Origin: Candidatus Rokuibacteriota bacterium | GTDB lineage: Bacteria; Methylomirabilota; Methylomirabilia; Rokubacteriales; CSP1-6 | Direction of reading: 5' to 3' | NCBI GenBank assembly: GCA_003220615.1 | Contig: QHTB01000144.1 | Location: 1-55,115, forward strand | Length of the DNA: 55,115 nt | Shown: positions 45,563 through 54,762 of the stretch, piece by piece | Position numbering within the stretch: the first letter of the stretch is position 1 | Layout: every line of letters begins with the position of its first letter | Program-made: the position numbers and the translations under genes | The notes under the pieces: generated by a model | The model's database searches: none | Seen by the model: the letters and a program-made list of their open reading frames with translations, nothing else | What the model was told of the DNA's origin: nothing

Positions 45563-46200
45563 GCGGCCGCCGGTCGCACCGAAGCCGTCTGCTGCAATCG
45601 CCGCTCGACGAGCGCCCAGTCGATGTTGCGGAAGAACGCCTCCACGTACTTCTTCCGTTCGGTGGCCTTGTAGTCGCGCATGAAGGCGTGTTCCCACACG
45701 TCCATCACGAGCAGGGGCTTGAAACCCGCCGGTATGCCCTCCTGGTGCAGGGTGATCCAGTGGTTGCTCAGTCGGTCGGTCATCGGATCCTCGAAGAGGA
45801 TGACCCAGCCCACCCCTCGCATCTCGCCGATGGCGTGAAAGTCCGTCAACCACTGGTCGATCGAATCGAACGACGAGCCGATCGCCTGGGCCAGGCCCGA
45901 GCTCGCCGGCGGCTTGGGATCCGCGGCGCGGCGAAGGTTCTCGAAGTAGTACTCGTGCAGGATCATCCCGTTGTATTCGAAGCCAAGCCGGCGCGTCAGC
46001 TCGGCGAATTCGGGGTTGGTGCCCGCGGCCTTGCCCTTGGCCCGCAGCTCGGCGAGCTCCGCGTTCAGCGCATTCACTTGCTTGACGTATCCCTCGTAGA
46101 GCTTCAGGTGCTCGGCGATCTGGGCGTCCGAGATGCCGTCGAGCCCCTTCATGTGGTCAAAGGATTGCGCTTTGTAGGTTTTGCTCTTCACTGCTGTCAT
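45559..46200 (-). CDS. Superoxide dismutase (Fe/Mn family)
   Basis: A 213-residue superoxide dismutase, converting superoxide to O2 and H2O2. Metal ligands can be placed as His in HLKLYEGYV, His in ILHEYYFENL, Asp in LVMDVWEHAF and His in the same motif. No signal peptide, so cytoplasmic. The ATG at 46200 has a strong ggaggtc six bases upstream. Metal type (Fe or Mn) is not decided. It is divergent from the Liv operon and coupled to the BON lipoprotein gene. Confidence 0.92.
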   Translation of the reverse strand: MTAVKSKTYKAQSFDHMKGLDGISDAQIAEHLKLYEGYVKQVNALNAELAELRAKGKAAGTNPEFAELTRRLGFEYNGMILHEYYFENLRRAADPKPPASSGLAQAIGSSFDSIDQWLTDFHAIGEMRGVGWVILFEDPMTDRLSNHWITLHQEGIPAGFKPLLVMDVWEHAFMRDYKATERKKYVEAFFRNIDWALVERRLQQTASVRPAAA

Positions 46201-46272
46201 GACGACCTCCTCCCTCTCCTGTATTATCTCGTCACCTTGCAGCAAACTCTGCGCCCGGCAGGAGGCTTCAGC

Positions 46273-47460
46273 ATGCGGAAGCGTTGGTTCCTCTCGATCC
46301 TCACCGTCGGCGTCATTGCCGCTTTCGTGGGCAGCGTCGTCATCGGCCTCGACGTCGCACGCGCGCAGGCGCCGGTCAGGATTGGTGTCATCGAGCCGTT
46401 GTCGGGGCCGGTGGCCGCCTCCGGAAACTACATCCGCATGGGCGCCGAGATCGCACGCGATTGGCTCAACGCCAAGGGCGGGGTCCTCGGGCGGAAGGTC
46501 GAGCTCGTCATCGAGGACAACAAGTCGGATCCCAAGGAGGCGGCGAGCGCGGCCGAGAAGCTGATCGTCCGCGACAAGGTCCCCGCCATCATGGGCGCCT
46601 GGGGGAGCTCGATGACGCTGGCGGCCATGCCGAAGCTCGAGGAGTACGGCGTGCCCATGGTCGTCGAGACGTCGAGCGCCGCATCCATCACCAAGCGCGG
46701 CAATCCGTGGATCTTCCGGATCAGTCCGCCGAGCGAGATGGAAGCGGTCGGCCTCGAGCCGTACGTCGACAAGCTCGCCATCAAGAAGGCGGACTTCCTC
46801 GCCGTCAACACGGACTGGGGCCGCGGCTCGATCCAGGCGTTCGGTGACCTCTTGAAGAAGAAGGGCCTGCCGGTCGGCGCCGCCGAATTCATGGAGCAGA
46901 GCGCGACCGACATGAACGCGCAGATCACCAAGATCAAGACGACCGGCGGCGACACGCTCTTCCTGACGACCGCCGTGGAGCAGATCACGCTCGTGCTGAA
47001 GCAAGCCCAGGAGCAGCGACTGAGCCGAAAGATCGTCACCACGGGCGGCTCGTCCTCGCCGACCCAGCTCATCAAGCAGGCTGGCGCGGCTGCCGAAGGG
47101 ACGTACCACATCGTCTTCTTCATGCCCTGGTTCCCGGAATCCATGCCGGACGGCAAGCTGGCCACGGCGTTCGTCGACGAGTGGGCCAAGCGCGGCAATC
47201 CATTCGAAGGCCTCACCGAGGGCTTCCGCGGTCACGACGGCATCGTCACGATCGCCGAGGCCGTGAAAGTCGCGGGGAAGGACGACCCCAAGGCGGTTCG
47301 CGACGCGCTCTGGCGCGTGAACCTCACCGGCGTCAACGGCCCCATCCACTTCGAGAAGGACGGCCCGGCCGGCAAGGAGAGCGGCCAGAGCAAGCCCTCG
47401 ATCTTCATCGTGCAGATCCGCGACGGCAAGGTCGCGCTGCCGGAGTTTGCCCGGAAGTAG
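46273..47460 (+). CDS. Liv-type ABC transporter substrate-binding protein
   Basis: A 395-residue Peripla_BP_6 protein. The signal peptide is MRKRWFLSILTVGVIAAFVG with a likely AQA cleavage. Family parts are VRIGVIEPLSGPVAASGNYI, LVIEDNKSDPKEAASAAEKL and FMPWFPESMPDGK. It delivers branched-chain amino acids or related carboxylates to the transporter. The ATG at 46273 has aggaggc upstream. Its stop codon overlaps the GTG of livH, so it belongs to one five-gene operon. Confidence 0.94.
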   Translation: MRKRWFLSILTVGVIAAFVGSVVIGLDVARAQAPVRIGVIEPLSGPVAASGNYIRMGAEIARDWLNAKGGVLGRKVELVIEDNKSDPKEAASAAEKLIVRDKVPAIMGAWGSSMTLAAMPKLEEYGVPMVVETSSAASITKRGNPWIFRISPPSEMEAVGLEPYVDKLAIKKADFLAVNTDWGRGSIQAFGDLLKKKGLPVGAAEFMEQSATDMNAQITKIKTTGGDTLFLTTAVEQITLVLKQAQEQRLSRKIVTTGGSSSPTQLIKQAGAAAEGTYHIVFFMPWFPESMPDGKLATAFVDEWAKRGNPFEGLTEGFRGHDGIVTIAEAVKVAGKDDPKAVRDALWRVNLTGVNGPIHFEKDGPAGKESGQSKPSIFIVQIRDGKVALPEFARK

Positions 47461-48332
47461 TGGATCAGCTCCTTCAGCACCTGGTGAACGGCCTGGTGCT
47501 CGGCGGGACGTACGCGCTGCTGGGCATCGGGCTGACGCTCATCTTCGGGCTGATGAACGTCGTGAACTTCGCCCACGGTGAGTTCTACACGCTGGGCGCC
47601 TATGCGACGTTCGCCGCCCTGACGCTGGCCGATCTGAACTTCTTCGCCGCGCTCGGTCTGGCCATCGTCTGTGGCCTCGTCGTCGGTGCGGTCACGGAAT
47701 TCGTCCTCGTTCGCCCGCTCCGGCGCGAGTCCATCGACACCGTCATGCTGGTCATGATCGGCGTCTGGATCGCCATGCAGAACAGCGAGCTCCTGGTGTG
47801 GGGCGGCGTGGCGAAGTCGATCCCGCATCCGTTCTCGACCACGCCCCTGACGCTCGGCGGCGTCTCACTGGCGCCGTTGCGGCTGTTCGTGCTCGTGGCG
47901 GCCCTCGGCCTCATCGTCGGCGCCCACCTGCTGATCCATCGCACCCGTCTCGGGCGCGCGATGCGGGCCACGTTCCAGGATGCCGACACGGCGGCGCTCA
48001 TGGGGGTACGGATCCGGCGCATCTACACGGCCACGTTTGCGATCGGCTCGGGGCTGGCGGCCGCGGCGGGCGCGCTGCTCGGCCCCGTCTTCATCGCCTA
48101 TCCGTCGATGGGGGACCTTGCCTCGCTCAAGGCGTTCTCCGTGGTGATCCTCGGAGGCCTCGGCAACATCGCCGGTGCTACGGTCGGTGGACTCGTGCTC
48201 GGAGTCGCCGAAGAGCTGGGCGCGGGCTACGTCTCGTCCGGGTATCGCGACGCCGTGGGGTTCGTGATCATCATCGCCGTCCTGCTCCTGCGCCCTTCCG
48301 GCCTGTTCGCCCGCGCCGAACGCGTCGGATGA
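47460..48332 (+). CDS. livH: Liv-type ABC transporter permease LivH
   Basis: A 290-residue inner-membrane permease with about eight helices. LLQHLVNGLVLGGTYALLGI, GLTLIFGLMNVVNFAHGEFY and IILGGLGN-type (VVILGGLGNIAGATVGGLVL) segments are diagnostic; RAMRATFQDADTAALMGVRI is the cytoplasmic coupling loop. The start is GTG at 47460, sharing a base with the upstream TAG. Its stop overlaps the livM ATG (ATGA). It works with LivM, LivG and LivF. Confidence 0.95.
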   Translation: MDQLLQHLVNGLVLGGTYALLGIGLTLIFGLMNVVNFAHGEFYTLGAYATFAALTLADLNFFAALGLAIVCGLVVGAVTEFVLVRPLRRESIDTVMLVMIGVWIAMQNSELLVWGGVAKSIPHPFSTTPLTLGGVSLAPLRLFVLVAALGLIVGAHLLIHRTRLGRAMRATFQDADTAALMGVRIRRIYTATFAIGSGLAAAAGALLGPVFIAYPSMGDLASLKAFSVVILGGLGNIAGATVGGLVLGVAEELGAGYVSSGYRDAVGFVIIIAVLLLRPSGLFARAERVG

Positions 48333-49243
48333 GGCGCGCGGCAGGCATTCTCCTCGCGCTCGCGGCGCTGACCCTTCCACTCTGGATCGCCAACGCCTAC
48401 TTCCTCCACGTCGTCATCATGGCCGGGATCTTCGGCGTCCTCGCCTCGAGCCTGAATCTCCTGCTCGGGTACACGGGCCAGCTCTCGCTCGGTCACGCTG
48501 CGTTCTTCGGAATCGGAGCCTACGCCTCGGCGCTGCTCACCCTTCGATGGGAATGGTCGTTCTGGCTGGCCCTGCCCGCCGCCGTCCTCGCTGCGGGGAT
48601 TGCCGGATGGGCGATCGGGCGCCTGGCCTTGAAGCTGCGTGGGGCCTACTTCGTTCTCGTCACCATCTCGTTCGCCGGCGTCATCGCCCTGATCAGCATC
48701 AACTGGATGGATCTGACGAACGGACCGCTCGGCCTGCCGGGCGTGCCGGCGCCCGAGCTCGGCCCGTGGTCGCTACGGACGAAGTCGGCCTACTACTATC
48801 TGGTGCTCGCCGCGGTGGCGCTCGCCTACGAGGTCTGCCGGCGGCTCGTCGACTCTCGTATCGGCCGGGCGTTCGTCGCGCTTCGAGAGAACGAGGCGCT
48901 GGCGGAGTCGGTCGGCGTGGACGGCACCCGCTATCTCGTGCTGGCCGCGGTGGTGAGCGCCGGCCTGGCGGGTCTCGCCGGCAGCCTCTACGCCCATTAC
49001 ACGCGCTTCGTGAGCCCCGAGGTCTTCCTCTTCACGTACACGGTCACGATGGTGATCATGGTCGTGGCCGGCGGCAAGGGCACGCTGGCCGGCCCACTGG
49101 TCGGCGCCGTGCTCTTCACCGTCCTGCCCGAGGCGTTGCGTGCGGCGACGTCCTGGCAATGGCAAATGCTGGCCTACGGCCTCATCCTCGTCGTCCTCGT
49201 GTTCTTCCTACCGCGCGGAATCGTTCCCACGTTCTTCCGTTGA
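48329..49243 (+). CDS. livM: Liv-type ABC transporter permease LivM
   Basis: A 304-residue permease with about eight or nine helices. SSLNLLLGYTGQLSLGHAAF, FGIGAYASALLTL and RGAYFVLVTISFAGVIALIS match LivM; the coupling loop is GRAFVALRENEALAESVGVD. VVAGGKGTLAGPLVGAVLF is also typical. The ATG at 48329 overlaps livH (ATGA), and its stop overlaps the TTG start of livG (TTGA). Confidence 0.95.
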   Translation: MRRAAGILLALAALTLPLWIANAYFLHVVIMAGIFGVLASSLNLLLGYTGQLSLGHAAFFGIGAYASALLTLRWEWSFWLALPAAVLAAGIAGWAIGRLALKLRGAYFVLVTISFAGVIALISINWMDLTNGPLGLPGVPAPELGPWSLRTKSAYYYLVLAAVALAYEVCRRLVDSRIGRAFVALRENEALAESVGVDGTRYLVLAAVVSAGLAGLAGSLYAHYTRFVSPEVFLFTYTVTMVIMVVAGGKGTLAGPLVGAVLFTVLPEALRAATSWQWQMLAYGLILVVLVFFLPRGIVPTFFR

Positions 49244-50007
49244 CGCTGAGCGTCCGCGATCTGACCGTCCAGTTCGGCGGCGTCGCCGCGTTGGGTGGCG
49301 TGTCGTTTGACGTTCGACCGGGCAGCATCACGAGTCTCATCGGACCGAACGGTGCCGGCAAGACGACCGCGTTCAACGCGATCACCGGCTACCTGCGGCC
49401 GTCACGCGGCCGCGTGAGCTACGGCGACGCCGTCCTGACGGGCCTCCGTCCCTGCGACATCGCGCGGCGGGGCGTGGTCAGGACGTTCCAGAAGACAAGC
49501 GTCTTTCCGACGCTGAGCGTGCTCGACAACGTGCTGACCGGCCTCCACCTCCGCGGGCGCGCCGAGGTGTGGTCCGTGCTCGCCGCCCGCCGGCGAGTGC
49601 GCGCCGAAGAGTCGGCGCTTCGTCGAGAGGCCGAGACCATCGTGGCGTTCGTCGGCCTCGCTCACCGGCGTAGGGACGTCGCGAGCGCTCTGCCGTACGG
49701 CGAGCAGCGCCTCGTCGAGCTCGGGGTGGCGCTGGCCGCTCGCCCGTCGATCCTGCTCCTCGACGAGCCGGCGGCCGGGATGACGGGCGCCGAGAAAGAC
49801 GTGATCGGCGGCCTCATCCGGTCGATCCGCGATCGTGGCGTCACGGTGCTTCTCGTAGAGCACGACATGCGAGTCGTCATGGGGCTGAGCGATACCGTGA
49901 TCGTGCTCGATCACGGCGCGGTCATCGCGGAGGGGACACCCGCGGTCGTGCAGTCGCACCCCGACGTCATCCGCGCATACCTCGGAACCGGCCGTGCTGA
50001 AGATTGA
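49240..50007 (+). CDS. livG: Liv-type ABC transporter ATPase LivG
   Basis: A 255-residue ATPase. Walker A is GPNGAGKTTAFNAITG; the ABC signature reads ALPYGEQRLVELGVALAARP, a LivG-like variant of LSGGQ; Walker B is ILLLDEPAAGM; the switch His is in LLVEHDM. The start is TTG at 49240 within the livM stop. It overlaps livF by 14 bp. Like all LivG proteins it powers uptake with LivF. Confidence 0.95.
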   Translation: MTLSVRDLTVQFGGVAALGGVSFDVRPGSITSLIGPNGAGKTTAFNAITGYLRPSRGRVSYGDAVLTGLRPCDIARRGVVRTFQKTSVFPTLSVLDNVLTGLHLRGRAEVWSVLAARRRVRAEESALRREAETIVAFVGLAHRRRDVASALPYGEQRLVELGVALAARPSILLLDEPAAGMTGAEKDVIGGLIRSIRDRGVTVLLVEHDMRVVMGLSDTVIVLDHGAVIAEGTPAVVQSHPDVIRAYLGTGRAED

Positions 50008-50698
50008 GAGCGTCGCTGCGGCGTACGGCCCCGTCACCGCGCTGCGCGGGATCGATCTCGCCGTCGCGTCCGGCGAGCTGGTCTGCTTGATCGGCGCCAA
50101 CGGCGCCGGCAAGTCATCGACACTCCGGGCGATCTCAGGCCTGCTGCGGCCGAGCGCCGGCCGCATCGTCTTCGAGGGCCGCGAGATCCAGAACCTGGAG
50201 CCCGCCACCATCTTGAAGTCCGGGATCGCGCACTGTCCCGAAGGTCGCCGCGTCTTTCCCCACCTCACGGTGCACGAGAACCTGGCCATGGGCGCGTACG
50301 TCCGCCGCGATCGCCATGCCGTCGCGGCCGACATCGAGCGCGTGTGCTCTCACTTCCCGATTTTGGCCGAGCGGCGCCGCCAGATGGCGGGCACGCTGTC
50401 GGGGGGAGAGCAGCAAATGCTCGCGATCGGTCGATCTCTGATGTCACGGCCACGGTTGATCCTGCTCGATGAGCCTTCGCTCGGCCTGGCGCCGGCCATC
50501 GTCGATGCGACGTTCGCGATCATCGCGGGAATCCGGCGCGAGGGGACGACGGTCCTTCTGGTGGAGCAGAACGCCTACCGGGCGCTCCGCATGGCGGACC
50601 GAGGTTACGTGATGGAAACGGGGCGGGTCGTCCTGGAGGGGCGCGCGGCCGATTTGCTCGCGGACGACCACGTCCGGCGCGCGTACCTGGGAGCCTGA
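49994..50698 (+). CDS. livF: Liv-type ABC transporter ATPase LivF
   Basis: A 234-residue ATPase: Walker A GANGAGKSSTLRAISG, signature LSGGEQQMLAIGRSLM, Walker B ILLDEPSLGLAP and switch His replaced by Gln in LLVEQNA, as is normal for LivF. The start is GTG at 49994, overlapping livG by 14 bp. Its 3' end is antisense to the last 94 bp of the convergent SUMT gene. It is the last gene of the operon; no terminator was identified. Confidence 0.95.
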   Translation: MLKIESVAAAYGPVTALRGIDLAVASGELVCLIGANGAGKSSTLRAISGLLRPSAGRIVFEGREIQNLEPATILKSGIAHCPEGRRVFPHLTVHENLAMGAYVRRDRHAVAADIERVCSHFPILAERRRQMAGTLSGGEQQMLAIGRSLMSRPRLILLDEPSLGLAPAIVDATFAIIAGIRREGTTVLLVEQNAYRALRMADRGYVMETGRVVLEGRAADLLADDHVRRAYLGA

Positions 50699-51450
50699 GC
50701 GTCTCGTCCGCGGTCGAACCAGCGTAGCGTCGGCCTCAAGCTCACGACGTCGCCGACGATCATGACGACCGGCGACGGCAGCCGCACATCGCCGGCCGCG
50801 ATGGCGGCGAGTGTCGTCACGACGGTCTCCTGATCACGAATCGTGGCCGAGCGTACCAGCGCCGTCGGCGTGTCCGTCGCCCGGCCGTGGGCGATGAGCT
50901 CGCGAGCAATGGCCTGGAGCCGCCCGGCGCCCATGAGCACGACAATGGTATCGACCGCGGTGGCCAGCGCCGCCCAGTCGACGCCCTTGCCCTTCCCGGC
51001 GCACTCGTGACCAGTCACCACGGCGAACGACGATGCCACGCCACGATGGGTCACCGGGATGCCGGCATAGGCGGGAGCTGCGATCGCCGACGACACTCCG
51101 GGGACGACCTCGAAGCGGACGTTCGCGGCTCGCAACGCAGCCGCTTCCTCACCGCCTCGCCCCAGCACGAAGGGATCCCCCCCTTTCAGCCGGACGACTC
51201 GATGGCCACGGCGGGCTTCGGTGACCAGCCGCGCGTTGATCTCGTCTTGTGGCTCGGTGTGATGACCGCTCGCCTTGCCGACGAACACTCGCCGCGCGCG
51301 CGCCGGCACCAGCTCCAGCAGCCTTTTGTCGATGAGCCGGTCGTAGACGACGACGTCGGCGCGGCGGAGCAGACGACGGCCCCGGACGGTGAGAAGGCCG
51401 GGGTCCCCCGGCCCGGCGCCGACGAGCGCGACGCGGCCAAGCGCCTTCAC
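50605..51450 (-). CDS. cobA: Uroporphyrinogen-III C-methyltransferase (SUMT)
   Basis: A 281-residue SAM-dependent methyltransferase that adds the C2 and C7 methyls to uroporphyrinogen III, giving precorrin-2. Signatures are VALVGAGPGDPGLLTVRGRR, VRLKGGDPFVLGRGGEE, VVPGVSSAIAAPAYAGIPVT and VVLMGAGRL. The start is GTG at 51450, overlapping the upstream gene as GTGA. The last ~25 residues (after LRWFDRG) run antisense into livF for 94 bp and look unlike the family, so a late frameshift or a natural readthrough tail is possible. Confidence 0.9.
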   Translation of the reverse strand: MKALGRVALVGAGPGDPGLLTVRGRRLLRRADVVVYDRLIDKRLLELVPARARRVFVGKASGHHTEPQDEINARLVTEARRGHRVVRLKGGDPFVLGRGGEEAAALRAANVRFEVVPGVSSAIAAPAYAGIPVTHRGVASSFAVVTGHECAGKGKGVDWAALATAVDTIVVLMGAGRLQAIARELIAHGRATDTPTALVRSATIRDQETVVTTLAAIAAGDVRLPSPVVMIVGDVVSLRPTLRWFDRGRDAQAPRYARRTWSSASKSAARPSRTTRPVSIT

Positions 51451-52073
51451 GCTGGCCTCAGCGCTTCGAGCAGACACCGACGCGCTTCCTCACGCCGGCC
51501 CGCGGCGACGAGACGTCGTACGTCGCCCCGCAATGCTGTCGTCCATGCCTCGGCCGTGGCCTGCTCGCCGCGTGTCCGCAACTCACGCCGCACGTCACCC
51601 GCGAGGTCGGTCAACAGGGCATAGTCTGAGCCGAGGAGGCGTTCGAGCTCCTCGCGCACGATACGGGCAAGGGCGGGGCTCCGGCCGCCAGTCGTCACGG
51701 AGACCAGCAACGATCCCCGGCGCAACACGGACGGCAAAATGAAGTCGCAGTGGTCCGGATCATCGGCGGCGTTCACCCAGATCCGACGGCGTCTCGAGTC
51801 GGCCGCGACCGCGGCGTTGACGTTGCGGTCATCCGTCGCCGCGAAGACGATGGCCACACCACGAAGATCGCTCCGGCGGTACGAGCGCAGCCGCACTCTG
51901 ATATCGCCGTCGTCGGCCATTTTCGCGAGCCGCGCGGACACGCGAGGGCTGACGACCATGATCGACGCGCCGGCGGCACGCAGGCCCTCGACCTTGCGCT
52001 CGGCGACAGCACCGCCGCCGACGACGAGGACAGGGCGGCCGCCAAGGTCAAGGACGACTGGGTACGGTCCCAT
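51447..52073 (-). CDS. Precorrin-2 dehydrogenase / sirohydrochlorin ferrochelatase-type protein
   Basis: A 208-residue protein like the N-terminal half of CysG (Met8/SirC). The NAD-binding motif is VLVVGGGAVAERKVEGL; VNAADDPDHCDFILPSVLRR and SVTTGGRSPALA are typical. It oxidises precorrin-2 to sirohydrochlorin and may insert iron. Here it is a separate gene from the SUMT half; in enterobacteria the two are fused as CysG. Overlaps: 26 bp with hemD upstream and GTGA with cobA downstream. Confidence 0.93.
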   Translation of the reverse strand: MGPYPVVLDLGGRPVLVVGGGAVAERKVEGLRAAGASIMVVSPRVSARLAKMADDGDIRVRLRSYRRSDLRGVAIVFAATDDRNVNAAVAADSRRRRIWVNAADDPDHCDFILPSVLRRGSLLVSVTTGGRSPALARIVREELERLLGSDYALLTDLAGDVRRELRTRGEQATAEAWTTALRGDVRRLVAAGRREEARRCLLEALRPA

Positions 52074-52887
52074 GGCGGGCGATCGCGTGGACGAGCGCGC
52101 CCATCGTGCCCTTCTCCGGCTGGATGTGTGGCGTCACGCCATACTCACGAAGTGTGGCCGCGCAAACAGGGCCGATCGCCGCGACGACGACGCGGTCTCG
52201 CAACCCGGCGACGAGCGCATCGCGCCGGCCCTCGCGCTCGGCCACGAGCACGAGGTGCCGAACTTGCGGGGAGCTGGTGAAGGCGATCACGTCGATGCGG
52301 CCGGCGATGAGGTCGTGGACGAGTTGGATCAAGATCGTCTGATCGTCGGGCAATGCCCATTCGTACAGCGGGATCTCGAGTACGCGAGCGCCTCGCGCGG
52401 TGAGGCCGTCGACGAGCGCGCGGTTCTCGTCACCGTAGAGCTGCACGGCGACGATGCGACCCCGAAGGTTGCTGCTGGCCAGTGCGTCGAGGACGCCTTC
52501 GGACGTCGGCTCGCTCGGGACGACATCGATGTGGACCCCGGCCTCTCTGAGCACACCGACCGGTTTCGGTCCTCGCGCGACGACAGTCAGCGCTGTCAGC
52601 GCGTGGAGCAGATCGTCCCGGCGGCCGGCCTGTGTTGCCAGGTCGAGAAGGGCTCGGGTGCCGACGCCGGTCATGAACACGACGACCCCGACTTCCTTGG
52701 CGCAGATCCGATCGAGCACGGCCCGAGCCGGCCCCAGATCACGCCGCAGCACCTCGACAACGGCAGGCGCCGAGTAAGCAACTCCCCCGAGCCTCCCGAT
52801 CAGCGTCGCGAGCTCGCTGGCACGACGCGCTTCGGTGATGGCGATCGTTCGCCCGCCCAGGGAAGGAATCGTTGCGTCCGCCGTCAC
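52048..52887 (-). CDS. hemD: Uroporphyrinogen-III synthase
   Basis: A 279-residue HemD that cyclises hydroxymethylbilane to uroporphyrinogen III. Sequence identity in this family is low; assignment rests on IAITEARRASELATLI, VFMTGVGTRALL, VDVIAFTSSPQVRHLVLV (IDVIAFTSSPQ) and VVAAIGPVCAATLREYGV, and on its place between a siroheme enzyme and SUMT. The start is GTG at 52887, overlapping the reductase stop as GTGA. Confidence 0.92.
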   Translation of the reverse strand: MTADATIPSLGGRTIAITEARRASELATLIGRLGGVAYSAPAVVEVLRRDLGPARAVLDRICAKEVGVVVFMTGVGTRALLDLATQAGRRDDLLHALTALTVVARGPKPVGVLREAGVHIDVVPSEPTSEGVLDALASSNLRGRIVAVQLYGDENRALVDGLTARGARVLEIPLYEWALPDDQTILIQLVHDLIAGRIDVIAFTSSPQVRHLVLVAEREGRRDALVAGLRDRVVVAAIGPVCAATLREYGVTPHIQPEKGTMGALVHAIARHGTVPSRP

Positions 52888-54649
52888 GCCGCGCACTCTC
52901 CCGTACCGGTCTCGAGCTTGAACTTCTCGTCCGAGCCCCAGTCGAGGTATTTCTCGGGAGTCTCGCTCGATGGCGGCAGCTCGGTCCAGGGCGCCAGGAC
53001 CGAACGCAGTCGCTCGGGCCCGGTCCGGTCGACGAACACGTCGAAGGTCTCTTCCGGCTTGCGCTCGACGCGGTAGAGCTCGAGCAACGCCTTCACGGCA
53101 TCCGGACCCTGTCTGGCCGGCACACGCGCCATCGGTTTGCCGAAGCGCGTGCGCCCGGGGGCCAGCGTGGCGCCGAGCAGCAGCTGGTAGGTTGGCGCCT
53201 GCTCGTCGTGAAATTTCCGGGCGCCACCATACAGCCCGATGCCGGCAACGTGGTGCTGACCGCACGAGTTCGGGCAGCCCGAGATCTTGATCCGCACGCC
53301 AGCGTCGTCGGCGAGGTCACCGAGCTCACGCTCGATCATCTGGCCAAGTTCGAGCGCGAGCCCGCGCGACGAGGTGATACCGAGCTGGCAGGTGTCGGCG
53401 CCGGGGCACGACGTGACGTCGACCAGCCGTTCGGCCCCGGGCTCGGCGCGATCCTCGCGCACGAGGATCGCGTAGATTTCGGACAGCGCCCCGAGTGGCA
53501 TCCATCGCAGAATCAGGTTCTGCTGGTTCGTCGCCCTCACGGTGCCCTCGCCGAAGTCTCGGGCGATCCGCGCGATAGCCCGGAGCTGCCCAGCCGTGAC
53601 ATCACCACGAATCAACCGCACGTTGACCGAGGCCCATCCCAGCTGCTTCTGCGGCACGACATTGGTGGCTCTCCATCGAGCCGAACGCAGATCGCCGGCG
53701 AGCGGCAGGCTCCGATTCGGCTGGAGGGGTGCTGACCGGCGTTCCTCCCACACTTCGATCGGTGGGAACCTCCCGGCCATGGTGAGACGCAACGCCTCGC
53801 GCTCGCGAAGGATGAGCGCGCGGACGTTGTCGATGCCGAGCTTCTTCACGACGAACTTGAGGCGGGCGAGATTGCGGTTGTCGCGGTTCCCGTGGCGGTC
53901 GAAGACGCGCACGATCGCGGCCACGGTGGGCAGGAGATCGTCCGCGGGTGTGAAAGGTTCGAGAACCTGGGCAAGCTGGGGAGCGGGACCGAGGCCCCCA
54001 CCGATGAGGATTTCAAAGCCGCGCACCTGGCGGCCGTCGACCGTCTCGATCGCGGCACGGGCGCCGAGATCGTGAATCGGAGTGAGGCCGCTATCCTCCT
54101 GGCAGCCAGAGAACGCGATCTTGAATTTCCGCGGCAGGTTCTGGTTCATCGGGTTGCGGAGCAAGAACCGCGCGACGGCGGCGGCATACGTGTCGGATCG
54201 AAGGGCTCGTTCGGGCAGACGCCGGCACAGTGACCGACGGTGACGTTGCGCACAGTGTTGCCGCAGGCCTCGCGAGTCGTCAGCCCCACTTCAGCCAGCG
54301 ATCGCATCAGGTCCGGAACGTCCGCCAGGGGCACGAAGTGAAACTGGACGTTCTGCCGGGTGGTGACGTGGCCGGTCCGCCGGGGCGTTCGCTCGGCAAC
54401 GTCGGCCAGGCGATCGAGTTGGGAAGCCGTCAACCCACCCCACGGGATCTTGACGCGGACCATCTGAACTTCGTGCTGGCGCTGGCCATAGATTCCGTGT
54501 TGAAGGCGAAAGCGCTTGAAGTCATCCGGGTTGATGCGGCCGGCGTGAAAATCCTCGACGAACTGATCGAAGGTGTCGATCTCCCCGGGCGCCGCCCATG
54601 ACCGACCATAGCCCTGGTCCGGGGTGTCACCCTTCGTCTCCACGTCCAT
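52884..54649 (-). pseudogene. Siroheme-dependent nitrite/sulfite reductase, split by a -1 frameshift
   Basis: A ferredoxin-type assimilatory reductase hemoprotein (six-electron reduction of nitrite or sulfite). The 5' frame from ATG 54649 (ggaggca upstream) covers the first repeat, with TTRQNVQFHFVPLADVPDLM and GHCAGVCPNEPFDPT. At about 54190 the frame breaks; the true continuation YAAAVARFLLRNPMNQNLPR lies one base away, as if one C/G were lost (aca-cg-tat for aca-ccg-tat). The 3' part has the Fe4S4/siroheme Cys: CPGADTC and GCPNSCGQHH. Restored length is 588 residues. hemD, precorrin-2 dehydrogenase and SUMT follow, supplying siroheme. Nitrite versus sulfite is undecided. Confidence 0.88.
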
Positions 54650-54684
54650 TGCCCTGCCTCCTAGGGTGAGTCACAGGAAGATCA

Positions 54685-54713
54685 AATATTCCATTCTCGA
54701 CCGACAAAGTCAA
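54685..54713 (-). promoter_or_regulatory. Predicted sigma-70-type promoter of the siroheme operon
   Basis: On the minus strand, TTGACT (54713-54708) and AATATT (54690-54685) are 17 nt apart, in an AT-rich stretch, and about 35 bp before the ATG at 54649. The -10 has 4 of 6 consensus bases. The position fits transcription of the reductase-hemD-dehydrogenase-SUMT operon. Confidence 0.5.
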
Positions 54714-54724
54714 TATTAGGTCAG

Positions 54725-54762
54725 GAGGAGAGGACCTCCCATCGTCCTAGGAGGATCTCCTC
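54725..54762. other. Inverted repeat in the divergent control region
   Basis: GAGGAGA (54725-54731) pairs with TCTCCTC (54756-54762), and inside it CCTCC with GGAGG. It lies just upstream of the siroheme promoter and 120 bp before the PAS regulator start, so it could be an operator or, on the plus strand, an RNA hairpin in the PAS gene leader. The purine-rich arms contain several Shine-Dalgarno-like GGAGG motifs. Confidence 0.35.

Noticed and set aside
45410..45673. Antisense frames over BON lipoprotein and superoxide dismutase
   Set aside because: No ribosome-binding site or similarity; both minus-strand genes are complete and recognisable.
46201..46272. Operator of superoxide dismutase/Liv operon
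   Set aside because: The short divergent gap holds both ribosome-binding sites but no convincing inverted repeat or promoter pair.
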